Source: Actinoplanes sp. DH11
GTDB taxonomy: Bacteria > Actinomycetota > Actinomycetes > Mycobacteriales > Micromonosporaceae
Assembly (NCBI RefSeq): GCF_020873875.1
Contig: NZ_JAHWGU010000033.1
Location: forward strand, 32,529-96,528
DNA length: 64,000 nt
Reading direction: 5' to 3'
Below the pieces are notes generated by a model, which saw nothing but the letters and a program-made list of their open reading frames with translations, was not told the DNA's origin and ran no database searches. The translations under genes were made by a program, and so were the position numbers. Numbering within the stretch: position 1 is the first letter of the stretch; every line of letters begins with the position of its first letter. Shown one piece after another: positions 43,831-52,812 of this stretch.

Positions 43831-45717
43831 GTGCAGGCTTTACCCGTGACGACGCACGGAGACGCGGTCGGTCCGTCGGCCCTGTCCGCCGTCCCCGCCG
43901 CCTCAGATGAGAAGAACCAGGTCAACAGCCCATCAGAGCGTACGGGGACCAACGCGGAGCGTCCGGCGAATCGGGAGAACAGGCCCGAAACGGCCGGAGT
44001 GCCACCCGCCCTGAGCCGGCTCGCGACGGGCCTGAGCGGATTACGGGCGGCGCTGGGCGCTGTCTCGTACCCTCTGGCCCTGCCCTCCGCCGAGGAGGCG
44101 CGCCGGGTCGGCGCGGCGCTTGTCGCCCAACTCGACGACTATCTGCTGCCGCGGCTGGCCCGCCTCGACGCGCCACTGCTCGTGGTGGTCGGCGGCTCCA
44201 CCGGCGCGGGCAAGTCGACGCTCGTCAACAGCCTGATCCAGGCGCCGGTCAGCACGGCCGGGGTGCTGCGCCCGACCACCCGCTCGCCGGTGCTGGTGGC
44301 CAACCCGGCCGATCTCAACTGGTTCGGCCGGGGCGGGCTGCTGCCCGGCCTGGTCCGCACCGGTGAGCAGAGCACCGACCCGAACACGCTGCAGGTGGTC
44401 GCCGCGCCGTCGATCGGCCCCGGCGTGGCGCTGCTCGACGCCCCCGACATCGACTCGGTGGTCGACCGCAACCGCAAACTCGCCGCCCAGCTGCTGGCCG
44501 CGGCCGACCTGTGGCTCTTCGTCACCACCGCCGCGCGCTACGCCGACGCGGTCCCGTGGGAGCTGCTGACCACCGCCCGCCTGCGCGGCACCGTGATCGC
44601 CCTGGTTCTGGACCGGGTCCCGGCCGACGCCGCCGCCGAGGTCGCCGCGCACCTGGGCGAGATGCTCACCGAGCGCGACCTGGGTTCGGCACCACTGTTC
44701 GTGATCCCGGAGACCGGCCTGGACAGCAACGGCATGCTGCCCGACTCGGCGGTCGGCCCGATGCGGCAGTGGTTCGCCCAGCTCTCCTCGGACGCGACGG
44801 CCCGGTCCGCGGTGGTCCGGCAGACGCTGGACGGCGCACTCGGCGCACTCGCCCCGGCACTGCACGGCCTGGCCGACGCCGCCGCCGAGCAGGTGTCCAC
44901 CGCACAGAACCTCGACGAGCGGGTGGAAGCGGCCTACCGCGGCGCCCGCCGCACCACCGAGGAGGGCCTCCAGGACGGCCGGCTGCTCCGCGGCGAGGTG
45001 CTGGCCCGCTGGCAGGAGTTCATCGGCACCGGCGAGTTCCTGCGCAGCCTGGAGTCCCGGGTCGGCCACCTGCGGGACCGGCTGTTCGCGGCGGTCAGCG
45101 GCCGTCCGGCACCGGGGCGGAACCTTCAGGTCGCGATGGAGTCCCAGCTCGTCACCCTGCTGCGCGGGGTGGCGGCCGACGCGGCCGAGCAGGCGTACGC
45201 GGCCTGGCAGGCCCACCCGGCCGGCGCCGCCCTGCTCGAACCCGGCCTGCAACGCGCCTCCGACGACCTGGCGCAACGCGCCGACCGCCTGGTCCGCGAC
45301 TGGCAGCAGTGGGTGCTCGACCTGGTCCGCCGGGAGGCCGCGGACAAGCGCACGGTGGCCCGCGGCGCGGCGTACGCGGTGAACGGCGCCGGCCTGGCCG
45401 TGATGATCGCGGTGTTCACCTCGACCGCGTTCATCCCGACCGGCCTGGAGGTCGCTGCCGGCGCCGGCAGCGCGGTCGCCGCGCAGAAGGTGCTCGAAGC
45501 CGTCTTCGGCGACCAGGCCATCCGCACGCTTGCCACCCGCGCCCGCACCGAGCTGCTGTCCCGGGTGGATGATCTGCTTGCCGTCGAGGCCGCCCGGTTC
45601 ACCGAGCGGACAGCCACGGCGCGTCTCGAGGCCGAACCGGGCACCGCGCTGCGCCGGGTCGGCACCGAGGTCGAGGAAGCCAGGAAGGAACTCGCGTTGA
45701 CCGGGTCGGGGCAATGA
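43831..45717 (+). CDS. Dynamin-like membrane GTPase (first of a pair)
   Basis: The 628-residue product has a disordered N-terminus (~60 residues) and a GTPase domain with P-loop VVVGGSTGAGKST (118-130), switch threonines in RPTTRSPV, G3-like LLDAPDIDS and G4-like ALVLDRVP. A long helical region follows, then a hydrophobic hairpin at ~512-550 (GAGLAVMIAVFTSTAFIPTG) and a C-terminal helical part. The size, the overlapping partner and the membrane hairpin resemble Streptomyces DynA, which with DynB supports FtsZ-ring function in sporulation septation. That correspondence is inference. The GTG at 43831 lies in a 200-bp gap shared with the divergent dnaK promoter. Confidence 0.82.
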   Translation: MQALPVTTHGDAVGPSALSAVPAASDEKNQVNSPSERTGTNAERPANRENRPETAGVPPALSRLATGLSGLRAALGAVSYPLALPSAEEARRVGAALVAQLDDYLLPRLARLDAPLLVVVGGSTGAGKSTLVNSLIQAPVSTAGVLRPTTRSPVLVANPADLNWFGRGGLLPGLVRTGEQSTDPNTLQVVAAPSIGPGVALLDAPDIDSVVDRNRKLAAQLLAAADLWLFVTTAARYADAVPWELLTTARLRGTVIALVLDRVPADAAAEVAAHLGEMLTERDLGSAPLFVIPETGLDSNGMLPDSAVGPMRQWFAQLSSDATARSAVVRQTLDGALGALAPALHGLADAAAEQVSTAQNLDERVEAAYRGARRTTEEGLQDGRLLRGEVLARWQEFIGTGEFLRSLESRVGHLRDRLFAAVSGRPAPGRNLQVAMESQLVTLLRGVAADAAEQAYAAWQAHPAGAALLEPGLQRASDDLAQRADRLVRDWQQWVLDLVRREAADKRTVARGAAYAVNGAGLAVMIAVFTSTAFIPTGLEVAAGAGSAVAAQKVLEAVFGDQAIRTLATRARTELLSRVDDLLAVEAARFTERTATARLEAEPGTALRRVGTEVEEARKELALTGSGQ

Positions 45718-47366
45718 GTCTGGTGGAGCAGAGGGTGAACGCCGAGGATCTCGCCCGGCGGCTGGAGGCGCTGTCCCGGTTCCTCCGGGTGGCCGGCCCG
45801 TACCTGCCGGACACCCGGCTGGTCGCGGCGCACACGCTTGTGGAGCGGGCCGGCAACCGGCTCGCCCTCTCGCTGGACCACACCGTGGTGGCGCTGGCCG
45901 GCAGCACCGGCAGCGGCAAGTCGAGCTTGTTCAACGCGCTCGCCCGGTTCAAGCTCTCCCAGGTGGGTGTGCGCCGGCCCACCACCGGCACCGCGCACGC
46001 CTGCGTCTGGGGCCCGCTGGAACCGGCCAACAAGCTGCTCGACTGGGTGGGCGTGCTGCCGCGGCAGCGGTTCGTCCGGGAGAGCGCGCTGGACGGCGAC
46101 GACGAGGTGGCCCTGCACGGGCTGGTGCTGCTCGACCTGCCGGACTTCGACTCGGTGGAGCGCACCCACCAGCTCGAGGTGGACCGGCTGCTCGGCCTGG
46201 TCGACCAGATCGTCTGGGTCGTCGACCCGCAGAAGTACGGCGACCGGGTGCTGCACCAGGCATATCTCTCGCAGTTCAGCGCGCACGCCGGCGTGACGAT
46301 CGTGGTGCTCAACCAGGCCGACCGGCTCAGTCCCGGCGACACCGAGGTGGTGCTCGGCGACCTGCGCCGGCTCATCGAGGAGGACGGCCTGGAGGAGACG
46401 CCGGTGCTGGCCGCCTCGGCCAAACAACCGGGGATGCTCGGTGAGCTGCGCGCCGCCCTGGAGGAGACGGTGGCCGCGCGACAGGCCGCGCTGCGCCGGC
46501 TCGCCGCCGACCTGGACACGGTCGGCGAGGAACTGGCCGCGACGATCGGCCCGCCGGCCGCCGAGGACGAGGTGGACCGCAGCACCGTGCGGCAGCTGTC
46601 CGACTCGCTCGCCGCCTCGGCGGGCGTTCCCGCGGTGGCCGACGCGACCGCCGCGGCGTACCGGCAACGCGCCACCGCGGCGACCGGCTGGCCACTCATC
46701 CGCGGGCTGAACCGGCTCCGCCCGGACCCGCTGCGCCGGCTGCACCTCGGCGACAAACCGGAGACCGACGCGGTCTCGACGGACATCGTGCCGCGCACCT
46801 CGGTGCCGGCACCCGACGCCGCCCAGCGTTCCGCGGTCGGCATCTCGGTCCGGGCGGTCGCCACCCGGGCCGCCGCGCCGCTGCCGGACGTCTGGGCGCC
46901 GGCGCTCACCGAAGCGGCCCGCTCCCGGTCCGGTGACCTGCCCGACGCGCTGGACCGGGCGATCGCCACGGCCGACCTCGGCGCCCAGCGCAAACCCCTC
47001 TGGTGGCGGGTCGCCGGGGTGCTCCAGTGGGTGCTGCTCGGTGCGGCGGTGGTCGGTCTCGGCTGGCTGATCCTGGGGTACGCGCTAGGCGCCCTGGGCC
47101 TGCCCGAGCTGAACAACCCGCAGGTGGGTTCCGTCCCGCTGCCGACGTTGCTGCTGCTCGGCGGCCTGCTGGCCGGGCTGCTCGTCTGGCTGCTGCTGAA
47201 GCCGCTGGTGGCGGCGGGCGCCCGGCGCGCACACCGGAAAGCGGAGCAGCGACTGCGGGCGGCGGTGACCGAGGTGGCCCGGGAACACGTGGTCGCGCCG
47301 GTCCGTGAGGTGCTGAACGCCTACGCCCAGGCACGAGAAGCGCTCGGCGTGGTCCGCTCGGAGTAG
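45714..47366 (+). CDS. Dynamin-like membrane GTPase (second of a pair)
   Basis: The product is 550 residues. P-loop LAGSTGSGKSS (61-71), RRPTTGTAHA as switch I, LLDLPDFDSVE as G3 and VVLNQADRLS as G4 (NxAD, close to NKxD). Two transmembrane helices lie at ~430-462 and ~476-500, the second ending in LLLKPLV. The start overlaps the previous stop by 4 nt, indicating coupled synthesis and probable hetero-oligomerisation. It resembles Streptomyces DynB in size and position. Its G4 motif is better preserved than in the first protein, so the two may differ in GTPase competence. Confidence 0.82.
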   Translation: MSLVEQRVNAEDLARRLEALSRFLRVAGPYLPDTRLVAAHTLVERAGNRLALSLDHTVVALAGSTGSGKSSLFNALARFKLSQVGVRRPTTGTAHACVWGPLEPANKLLDWVGVLPRQRFVRESALDGDDEVALHGLVLLDLPDFDSVERTHQLEVDRLLGLVDQIVWVVDPQKYGDRVLHQAYLSQFSAHAGVTIVVLNQADRLSPGDTEVVLGDLRRLIEEDGLEETPVLAASAKQPGMLGELRAALEETVAARQAALRRLAADLDTVGEELAATIGPPAAEDEVDRSTVRQLSDSLAASAGVPAVADATAAAYRQRATAATGWPLIRGLNRLRPDPLRRLHLGDKPETDAVSTDIVPRTSVPAPDAAQRSAVGISVRAVATRAAAPLPDVWAPALTEAARSRSGDLPDALDRAIATADLGAQRKPLWWRVAGVLQWVLLGAAVVGLGWLILGYALGALGLPELNNPQVGSVPLPTLLLLGGLLAGLLVWLLLKPLVAAGARRAHRKAEQRLRAAVTEVAREHVVAPVREVLNAYAQAREALGVVRSE

Positions 47367-47398
47367 TTCCGGCGGGGGACCCGGCGTAGGCTCGCGAC

Positions 47399-48598
47399 AT
47401 GCCGGCACCCCAGAGCGCGTACGAGGCTGTTCTGCACGCGGCCCGCGACGTCACGAAGCTGGGCTGCGCCCTCGACGCGGAGATGCTCGGCACGGCGCTG
47501 CTCGGCAGCGTCTACTCGGTCGCCACCGAGCACCGTGCCGAAGCGGTCCGCGACTTCGTGGGCCGGTTCCTGAGCGAGACCAGCCGGCGCGGCACCCCGG
47601 AGGCAGTGACGATCCGGGAGGTCTTCGCCGCCCTGGTGCCCGATGCCGACGGCGCCGCCCAGGTCGGCCACGACGGGCGGGCGCCGTCCTGGGTGGACCA
47701 GCTGGGCCGGGTGCGGCCGACCGGCTTCTACGCGTACGGCGACGTCTACGGCGACCAGACCTCCTACCTGGCGACGTTCGCCTACGACGACGACTCCGCG
47801 GGCGGACCGGAGCACGCGGTCGTCGCCGTCGTCGACCACAACATCGGCATCACCAAGGACGTCTTCGTCTCGGCCGCCGCCGACGGACTGCTCACCCAGG
47901 TGCGCGAGCTGTGCACGGCCGACGACCTCACCTGGTTCCGCAGCGAGGACCCGGGCCGGCTCCGCGACGAGGTCGGCCGCCACCTGGAGATCACCGACGA
48001 GCTGGGCGACCTGCCGTCCGACGGTTCGCTCGCCACCGACCGCGCTCTCGCCGCGGCCCGGCTGGCCCTGCTGCCCGCGGTGACCACGCCGCCGCTGGAC
48101 GAGCCGTCCGGCCCCACCGGCGCCGACCTGGCCCACGACTTCATGTCCTCACCCGAGGCGGCCCGCGCCGGCCTGCCGGAGCTGTCGTCCGACGCCGACC
48201 AGGCCTCGTTCAGCTTCTGCCTCAGCCTGATCCTGGACCACGCCGAGAGCCTGCCCGGCGGCGACCCGCTGCGCTGGAGCCCGACCGTGGCCGGCCTGTT
48301 CCTGCTCGACTGGGTGCACCGCCGGGCCGTCCTCGACATGGACGACGCCGCCATGCTGCCCCGGGTGGTGCGAGCCTGGTCGGCCTACACGGCTCACCGG
48401 CGCTCCCTGCCCGCCGACGCGGTCGCCGAGACCGAGTCCGCGATGGAGGAGCTGATCCCGGAGTTCGCCCGGCTCTACACGACCGGCGAGCGGCGCAGCC
48501 CGGCCACCGCGGCGGTGGCCCAGCTCATCGCCGAGGGCGTCGACCCCAACGACGCGTCCGCGATCGACGCCTGGCTCGAGGCCAACCGCGACGAATGA
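47399..48598 (+). CDS. Hypothetical protein, actinobacterial style
   Basis: This 399-residue soluble, acidic protein has no signal peptide. Recognisable stretches are GTALLGSVYSVATEHRAEAV (N-terminal helices), AVVAVVDHNIGITKDVFVSA (beta/alpha core) and a C-terminal helical part ending DPNDASAIDAWLEANRDE. I do not recognise the family. The ATG lies 6 nt after TAGGCT with no Shine-Dalgarno, so a leaderless transcript independent of the GTPase pair is likely although only 32 bp separate them. It converges on the next gene with 6 bp between stops. Confidence 0.75.
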   Translation: MPAPQSAYEAVLHAARDVTKLGCALDAEMLGTALLGSVYSVATEHRAEAVRDFVGRFLSETSRRGTPEAVTIREVFAALVPDADGAAQVGHDGRAPSWVDQLGRVRPTGFYAYGDVYGDQTSYLATFAYDDDSAGGPEHAVVAVVDHNIGITKDVFVSAAADGLLTQVRELCTADDLTWFRSEDPGRLRDEVGRHLEITDELGDLPSDGSLATDRALAAARLALLPAVTTPPLDEPSGPTGADLAHDFMSSPEAARAGLPELSSDADQASFSFCLSLILDHAESLPGGDPLRWSPTVAGLFLLDWVHRRAVLDMDDAAMLPRVVRAWSAYTAHRRSLPADAVAETESAMEELIPEFARLYTTGERRSPATAAVAQLIAEGVDPNDASAIDAWLEANRDE

Positions 48599-48604
48599 GC
48601 CGGC

Positions 48605-50269
48605 TCAGCGCCGGTTGACGTGATGGTCGTCGACCGGTTCGGCGTGATGCCGCCCGACCCGGGTGCTGCGCTGCCACGCCGCGTTCAGCTCGTCGGACTG
48701 CTGGGTGTGCTCGGCCCGGTGCTGACCCCGGTACGGCCGGTTCATCATCCGGTCCTCGTCGGAACGCGGCTGGGTGAGCAGGCGGTGCACGTTGATCCCG
48801 CCGTCCGCGTAACTCTGTTCGAGGATCCGAGCAGGTCGAATGTTGTACGGGCGTTCGGCCACCGCTGACCTCCGGCTGGTCTCGGACCGGTCGGCTCCCG
48901 ACCGGCGGCTGTGTTCTCGGATGGGCTTGCACGGCTCCGCCGCCGGCACGGCCGGCTCGTCCGCCGGCCGGCCAGGCTCCTCCGCCGGCCGGTTGGGCTT
49001 GTCCGTCGGCCAGCCCGGCTTATCCGTCGGCCAGCCGGGAAGCCGGCGGTCCGCCGACCGGCCGGCGCCCCGCGGCCGACCAGATTTGCCGCGCGAGGAC
49101 CGGCTCTGCGACGAACTGTCGGCCGACGCCCGGCCGCGCGACGAACTGCCAGGCGACGAGCCGGCGTGCGACGCCGTGGCGGGCGACGAGCTGTCGGGTG
49201 ACGAGCTACCCCGCGACGACCCCCCGTGCGATGAGCCGCCGTAGGACGAACTGCCGCGCGGCGAACTGCCACGCGACGACGACCGGCCATCCGGCGAACT
49301 GCCGTCGGGCGAAGTGCCGTGCGACGAACTGCCGTGGGGCGAGCTGCTGCGGGCAGACGACCGGCCATCGGGCGAGCTGGCGGATCTGCCGGCCGGCGAC
49401 CGGCCGTCAGGTGGCACAGCGGGCAGCCCCGGAGCGGTGGGAAACGCGGCCGGCTCCTCGTGCCACCCCGCATTCCGTTCCTCCGGCACGACCGGCAGAC
49501 CCGGCACGACCGGAAGCCCCGGAACCCCCGGCCCCCCAGGCCCGTGCGGCGAGCCAGGCCCGTGCGGCAGCCCAGGCCGTTGCGGCGACCCAGGCCCGTG
49601 TGGCGATCCGGGCCGGACAGGCGAACCCGGCCCAGCAGGCGAACCCGGCCGCGACGGAAAGCCAGGCGCGGGCCAAGAACCGGGCCAAGAACCGGGCAGA
49701 GAGCCGGGCGAAGAACCTGGCCCCCGTGGCGAATCCGGCACACCGGGCGGATCCAGCCGCCGAGAATCCGACCCCTTCGGCAATTCGGACATAACACCGC
49801 TACCGGAAGCGCGCGGCGATTCCTTACGAGCCGGGGAATCCCTCGGTTTCGCAGGATCCGAAATCGTCGGCGGAACCGGCGCCCCCGTACCCCGCCCGTT
49901 CTTCGAACCCGCCGGACGCTCCCCCGCGTACACCTGATCTTTATCGGTCATATCGGAGGGCTCGCTCGGCGCAGCAGGGCCCGGCGGCAACGCCGTGGCC
50001 GATGGCCCGCCCACCGGCCCGGTAGGTGCCGGCGGCAGGAAGGGCACATCCATCGCCCCGGGCCGGTCCTGCCGGGAGATCTCGCTGGAGCCGGTGGTGA
50101 GCACCGCCAGCGTCGGCACCGACGCGAGGCCGACCAGCATCGCCACCATGATCACGTAGCGGCGGGTCGGGCCGGAGAAGCCGTGGTCCTCGCTGTACAC
50201 CCCGTTGAGGCGCTTGCGCAGCACCTTGAATGGCGGCACGGGGCCGTCGTCGTGGGGCAGGTGCGACAC
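48605..50269 (-). CDS. Single-pass membrane protein with large Ser/Pro/Gly repeat domain
   Basis: The 554-residue product has a cytoplasmic N-terminus of ~36 residues (KVLRKRLNGVYSEDHGFSG), a helix at ~38-59, then ~490 residues outside. These are Pro/Gly collagen-like triplets (GSPHGPGSPQRPG), then dozens of SSPDGSS/SSPRGSS units, then a Pro/Asp/Lys-rich part. The C-terminal ~100 residues are more ordered (RPYNIRPARILEQSYADGGI, MMNRPYRGQHRAEH). It could be a cell-surface spacer or a glycosylated extracellular protein; that is inference. ATG at 50269 with GGAGGAA upstream. Repeats make its length prone to change. Confidence 0.7.
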   Translation of the reverse strand: MSHLPHDDGPVPPFKVLRKRLNGVYSEDHGFSGPTRRYVIMVAMLVGLASVPTLAVLTTGSSEISRQDRPGAMDVPFLPPAPTGPVGGPSATALPPGPAAPSEPSDMTDKDQVYAGERPAGSKNGRGTGAPVPPTISDPAKPRDSPARKESPRASGSGVMSELPKGSDSRRLDPPGVPDSPRGPGSSPGSLPGSWPGSWPAPGFPSRPGSPAGPGSPVRPGSPHGPGSPQRPGLPHGPGSPHGPGGPGVPGLPVVPGLPVVPEERNAGWHEEPAAFPTAPGLPAVPPDGRSPAGRSASSPDGRSSARSSSPHGSSSHGTSPDGSSPDGRSSSRGSSPRGSSSYGGSSHGGSSRGSSSPDSSSPATASHAGSSPGSSSRGRASADSSSQSRSSRGKSGRPRGAGRSADRRLPGWPTDKPGWPTDKPNRPAEEPGRPADEPAVPAAEPCKPIREHSRRSGADRSETSRRSAVAERPYNIRPARILEQSYADGGINVHRLLTQPRSDEDRMMNRPYRGQHRAEHTQQSDELNAAWQRSTRVGRHHAEPVDDHHVNRR

Positions 50270-50678
50270 GCGTGTTCCTCCAGCGAAGAAAAGATCCAGT
50301 TGGATCCGTTCCGGTCAAAGGGCTGAACGACGCATTCCGCATCCGGCAGCGGTGAGAGGCTGCTATTCGTACTGGAGTGAGAGCACAAAAACCACTAAAC
50401 CGGACAAATATCCTCGGCGATGCGCTGGGAGAAAATCTCTATTCGTGATCCACGCAGTCTGTAACGGCGGTCACTCCCTCTGTCAGGATGGGGGCGACGG
50501 CACCGCCGCCGTCGTCCTCCGCCAACCAGCGGGGCTTCGGCGGGTTCGTCCCGGCAGGAGCAGCAGCCGGAACAGGCCGCGCGGCAACCCCACCCGGGTC
50601 AGGCGCGGCAGCCCCAGCGGTCAGCCGCGCGGCCGGGAGACACCCGCCGCGGGCGCGAAGAGGAAACAGGAGACACGG
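50270..50678. other. 409-bp divergent intergenic region upstream of the dehydrogenase operon
   Basis: The left part (50290-50460) is AT-richer than its surroundings and contains two copies of CTATTCGT at about 50362 and 50440. The right part is GC-rich and codes for nothing I can support. It should contain promoters for both flanking transcripts. No riboswitch recognised. Confidence 0.45.
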
Positions 50679-51821
50679 ATGGCGAAAGGCGAGCGCGACA
50701 AAGCCGGCAGCGATGTGCCGGCCGGCGGCTTCGTCCAACTGCTGACCCCCGACGGCGAGCGCTTCGACAGCGCGACCACCGCCGACGGAACCACCTACAC
50801 CGTCGACTTCACCGACGAGGAGTACCGGGAGCTCTACCGCGACCTGGTCACCGTCCGGCGTCTCGACACCGAGGCCGTCGCGCTCCAGCGACAGGGCGAG
50901 CTCGGCATCTGGGCGAGCCTGCTCGGGCAGGAAGCGGCACAGGTCGGCTCCGGCCGGGCGCTGCGGCCGCAGGACATGGCGTTCCCGACCTACCGCGAGC
51001 ACGGCGTCCTCTACTGCCGTGGCATCGACCCGATCATGCCGTTCGGCCTGTTCCGCGGCGTCGACCAGGGCGGCTGGGACCCCAACGAGTTCCGGTTCAA
51101 CACGTACACCATCGTGATCGGCTCGCAGACGCTGCACGCCACCGGCTACGCGATGGGCGTCACGATGGACGGCCGGACCGGCAGCGCGGACGGCGAGGCC
51201 GTGATCGCGTACTTCGGTGACGGCGCCACCAGCCAGGGCGAGGTCAACGAGTCGTTCGTCTGGTCCGGTGTCTTCAACGCACCGATCGTCTTCTTCTGCC
51301 AGAACAACCAGTACGCGATCTCCGAACCGCTCGAGCGGCAGACCCGCGTCCCGCTGCACCAGCGGGCCAACGGCTACGGCTTCCCCGGCATCCGGGTCGA
51401 CGGCAACGACGTGCTCGCCACCTACGCGGTGACCCGGGCCGCCCTGGACGCCGCCCGCACCGGACAGGGCCCGACCCTGATCGAGGCGTACACCTACCGG
51501 ATGGGCGCGCACACCAGCTCCGACGACCCGACGCGGTACCGCATCTCCAGCGAGGTCGAGTCCTGGAAGGCGAAGGACCCGATCTCCCGCCTCAAGGCGT
51601 TCCTCACCAAGCAGCAGCTGGCCGGGGAGGACTTCTTCGGCGAGGTCGACGAGGGTGCCGGCAAACTCGCCCTGGACCTGCGGGAGCGGGTCCTCGCGAT
51701 GCCCGACCCGCAACCGGTCGCCATGTTCGACAACGTCTATCCCAACGGTTCGCCCGAGATCGCGGCACAGCGCCGGGCGTTCGAGGACTACCAGGCGTCG
51801 TTCGAGGGGAGTGGGCACTGA
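50679..51821 (+). CDS. 2-oxoacid dehydrogenase E1 component, alpha subunit
   Basis: This 380-residue thiamine-diphosphate enzyme decarboxylates a 2-oxoacid and transfers the acyl group to the lipoyl arm of E2. The ThDP motif starts GDGATSQGEVNE and ends QNNQYAIS; TYRMGAHTSSDDPTRYR is the phosphorylation-loop region of the family. ATG 50679 has ACAGGAG 7 nt upstream. Whether the substrate is pyruvate or branched-chain oxoacids cannot be told from sequence alone; the a/b/E2 organisation is typical of actinobacterial Bkd complexes. Confidence 0.93.
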   Translation: MAKGERDKAGSDVPAGGFVQLLTPDGERFDSATTADGTTYTVDFTDEEYRELYRDLVTVRRLDTEAVALQRQGELGIWASLLGQEAAQVGSGRALRPQDMAFPTYREHGVLYCRGIDPIMPFGLFRGVDQGGWDPNEFRFNTYTIVIGSQTLHATGYAMGVTMDGRTGSADGEAVIAYFGDGATSQGEVNESFVWSGVFNAPIVFFCQNNQYAISEPLERQTRVPLHQRANGYGFPGIRVDGNDVLATYAVTRAALDAARTGQGPTLIEAYTYRMGAHTSSDDPTRYRISSEVESWKAKDPISRLKAFLTKQQLAGEDFFGEVDEGAGKLALDLRERVLAMPDPQPVAMFDNVYPNGSPEIAAQRRAFEDYQASFEGSGH

Positions 51822-52807
51822 TGGCCGAGACGATCAACCTGGGCAAGGCGCTCAACCACGGCCTGCGCCGCGCGCTGGAGAACGACCCCAAGGTCGTCAT
51901 CATGGGTGAGGACGTCGGCAAGCTCGGCGGCGTCTTCCGGATCACCGACGGCCTCCAGAAGGACTTCGGTGAGGACCGGGTGATCGACACCCCGCTCGCC
52001 GAGGCCGGCATCATCGGCACCGCCGTCGGCCTCGCGATCCGGGGTTACCGGCCGGTCTGCGAGATCCAGTTCGACGGCTTCGTCTTCCCGGCCTACAACC
52101 AGATCGTCGCCCAGGTGGCGAAGATGCACTACCGCTCCAAGGGCAACGTACGGCTGCCGATCGTCATCCGGATTCCCTACGGCGGCGGCATCGGCGCGGT
52201 GGAGCACCACTCGGAGTCCCCCGAGGCGTACTTCGCGCACACCCCCGGCCTCAAGGTCGTGACCTGCTCCAACCCGGCGGACGCCTACACGATGATCCAG
52301 CAGTCCATCGCGTCCGACGACCCGATCATCTTCTTCGAGCCGAAACGGCGTTACTGGGAGAAGGGCGAGGTCGACCTGGCCGGCGAGCTCGACGGCGCGT
52401 ACCCCTTGCACGCCGCTCGGGTGGCCCGGCCTGGCACCGACGCGACAGTTCTCGCCTACGGCCCGATGGTCCGGGTGGCGCTCGACGCCGCCTCGGCCGC
52501 CGCCGAGGACGGCCGCGAACTCGAGGTCATCGACCTGCGCACCCTGTCACCGGTCGACTACCCGGTGATCTTCGAGTCGGTCCGGCGGACCGGCCGCGCG
52601 GTCGTCGTCCACGAGGCGCCGGGCAACCTGGGCCTGGGCGCGGAACTTGCCGCCCGGATCACCGAGGAGTGCTTCTACTCCCTGGAGGCACCGGTCCTGC
52701 GGGTCACCGGCTACGACATCCCCTACCCGGCGGCACGCGCCGAGGAGGAGTACCTCCCGGATCTCGACCGGGTGCTGGACGCCGTCGACCGTTCGTTCGG
52801 CTGGTGA
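51821..52807 (+). CDS. 2-oxoacid dehydrogenase E1 component, beta subunit
   Basis: This 328-residue partner of the alpha subunit completes the ThDP active site. Typical segments: VIMGEDVGKLGGVFRITDGL, FDGFVFPAYNQIVAQVAKMH, GAVEHHSESPEAYFAHTPGL and a C-terminal transketolase domain (LEVIDLRTLSPVD, VVHEAPGNLGLGAELAA). Its ATG overlaps the alpha stop by one base (TGATG). Confidence 0.94.
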   Translation: MAETINLGKALNHGLRRALENDPKVVIMGEDVGKLGGVFRITDGLQKDFGEDRVIDTPLAEAGIIGTAVGLAIRGYRPVCEIQFDGFVFPAYNQIVAQVAKMHYRSKGNVRLPIVIRIPYGGGIGAVEHHSESPEAYFAHTPGLKVVTCSNPADAYTMIQQSIASDDPIIFFEPKRRYWEKGEVDLAGELDGAYPLHAARVARPGTDATVLAYGPMVRVALDAASAAAEDGRELEVIDLRTLSPVDYPVIFESVRRTGRAVVVHEAPGNLGLGAELAARITEECFYSLEAPVLRVTGYDIPYPAARAEEEYLPDLDRVLDAVDRSFGW

Positions 52808-52812
52808 CGCCG

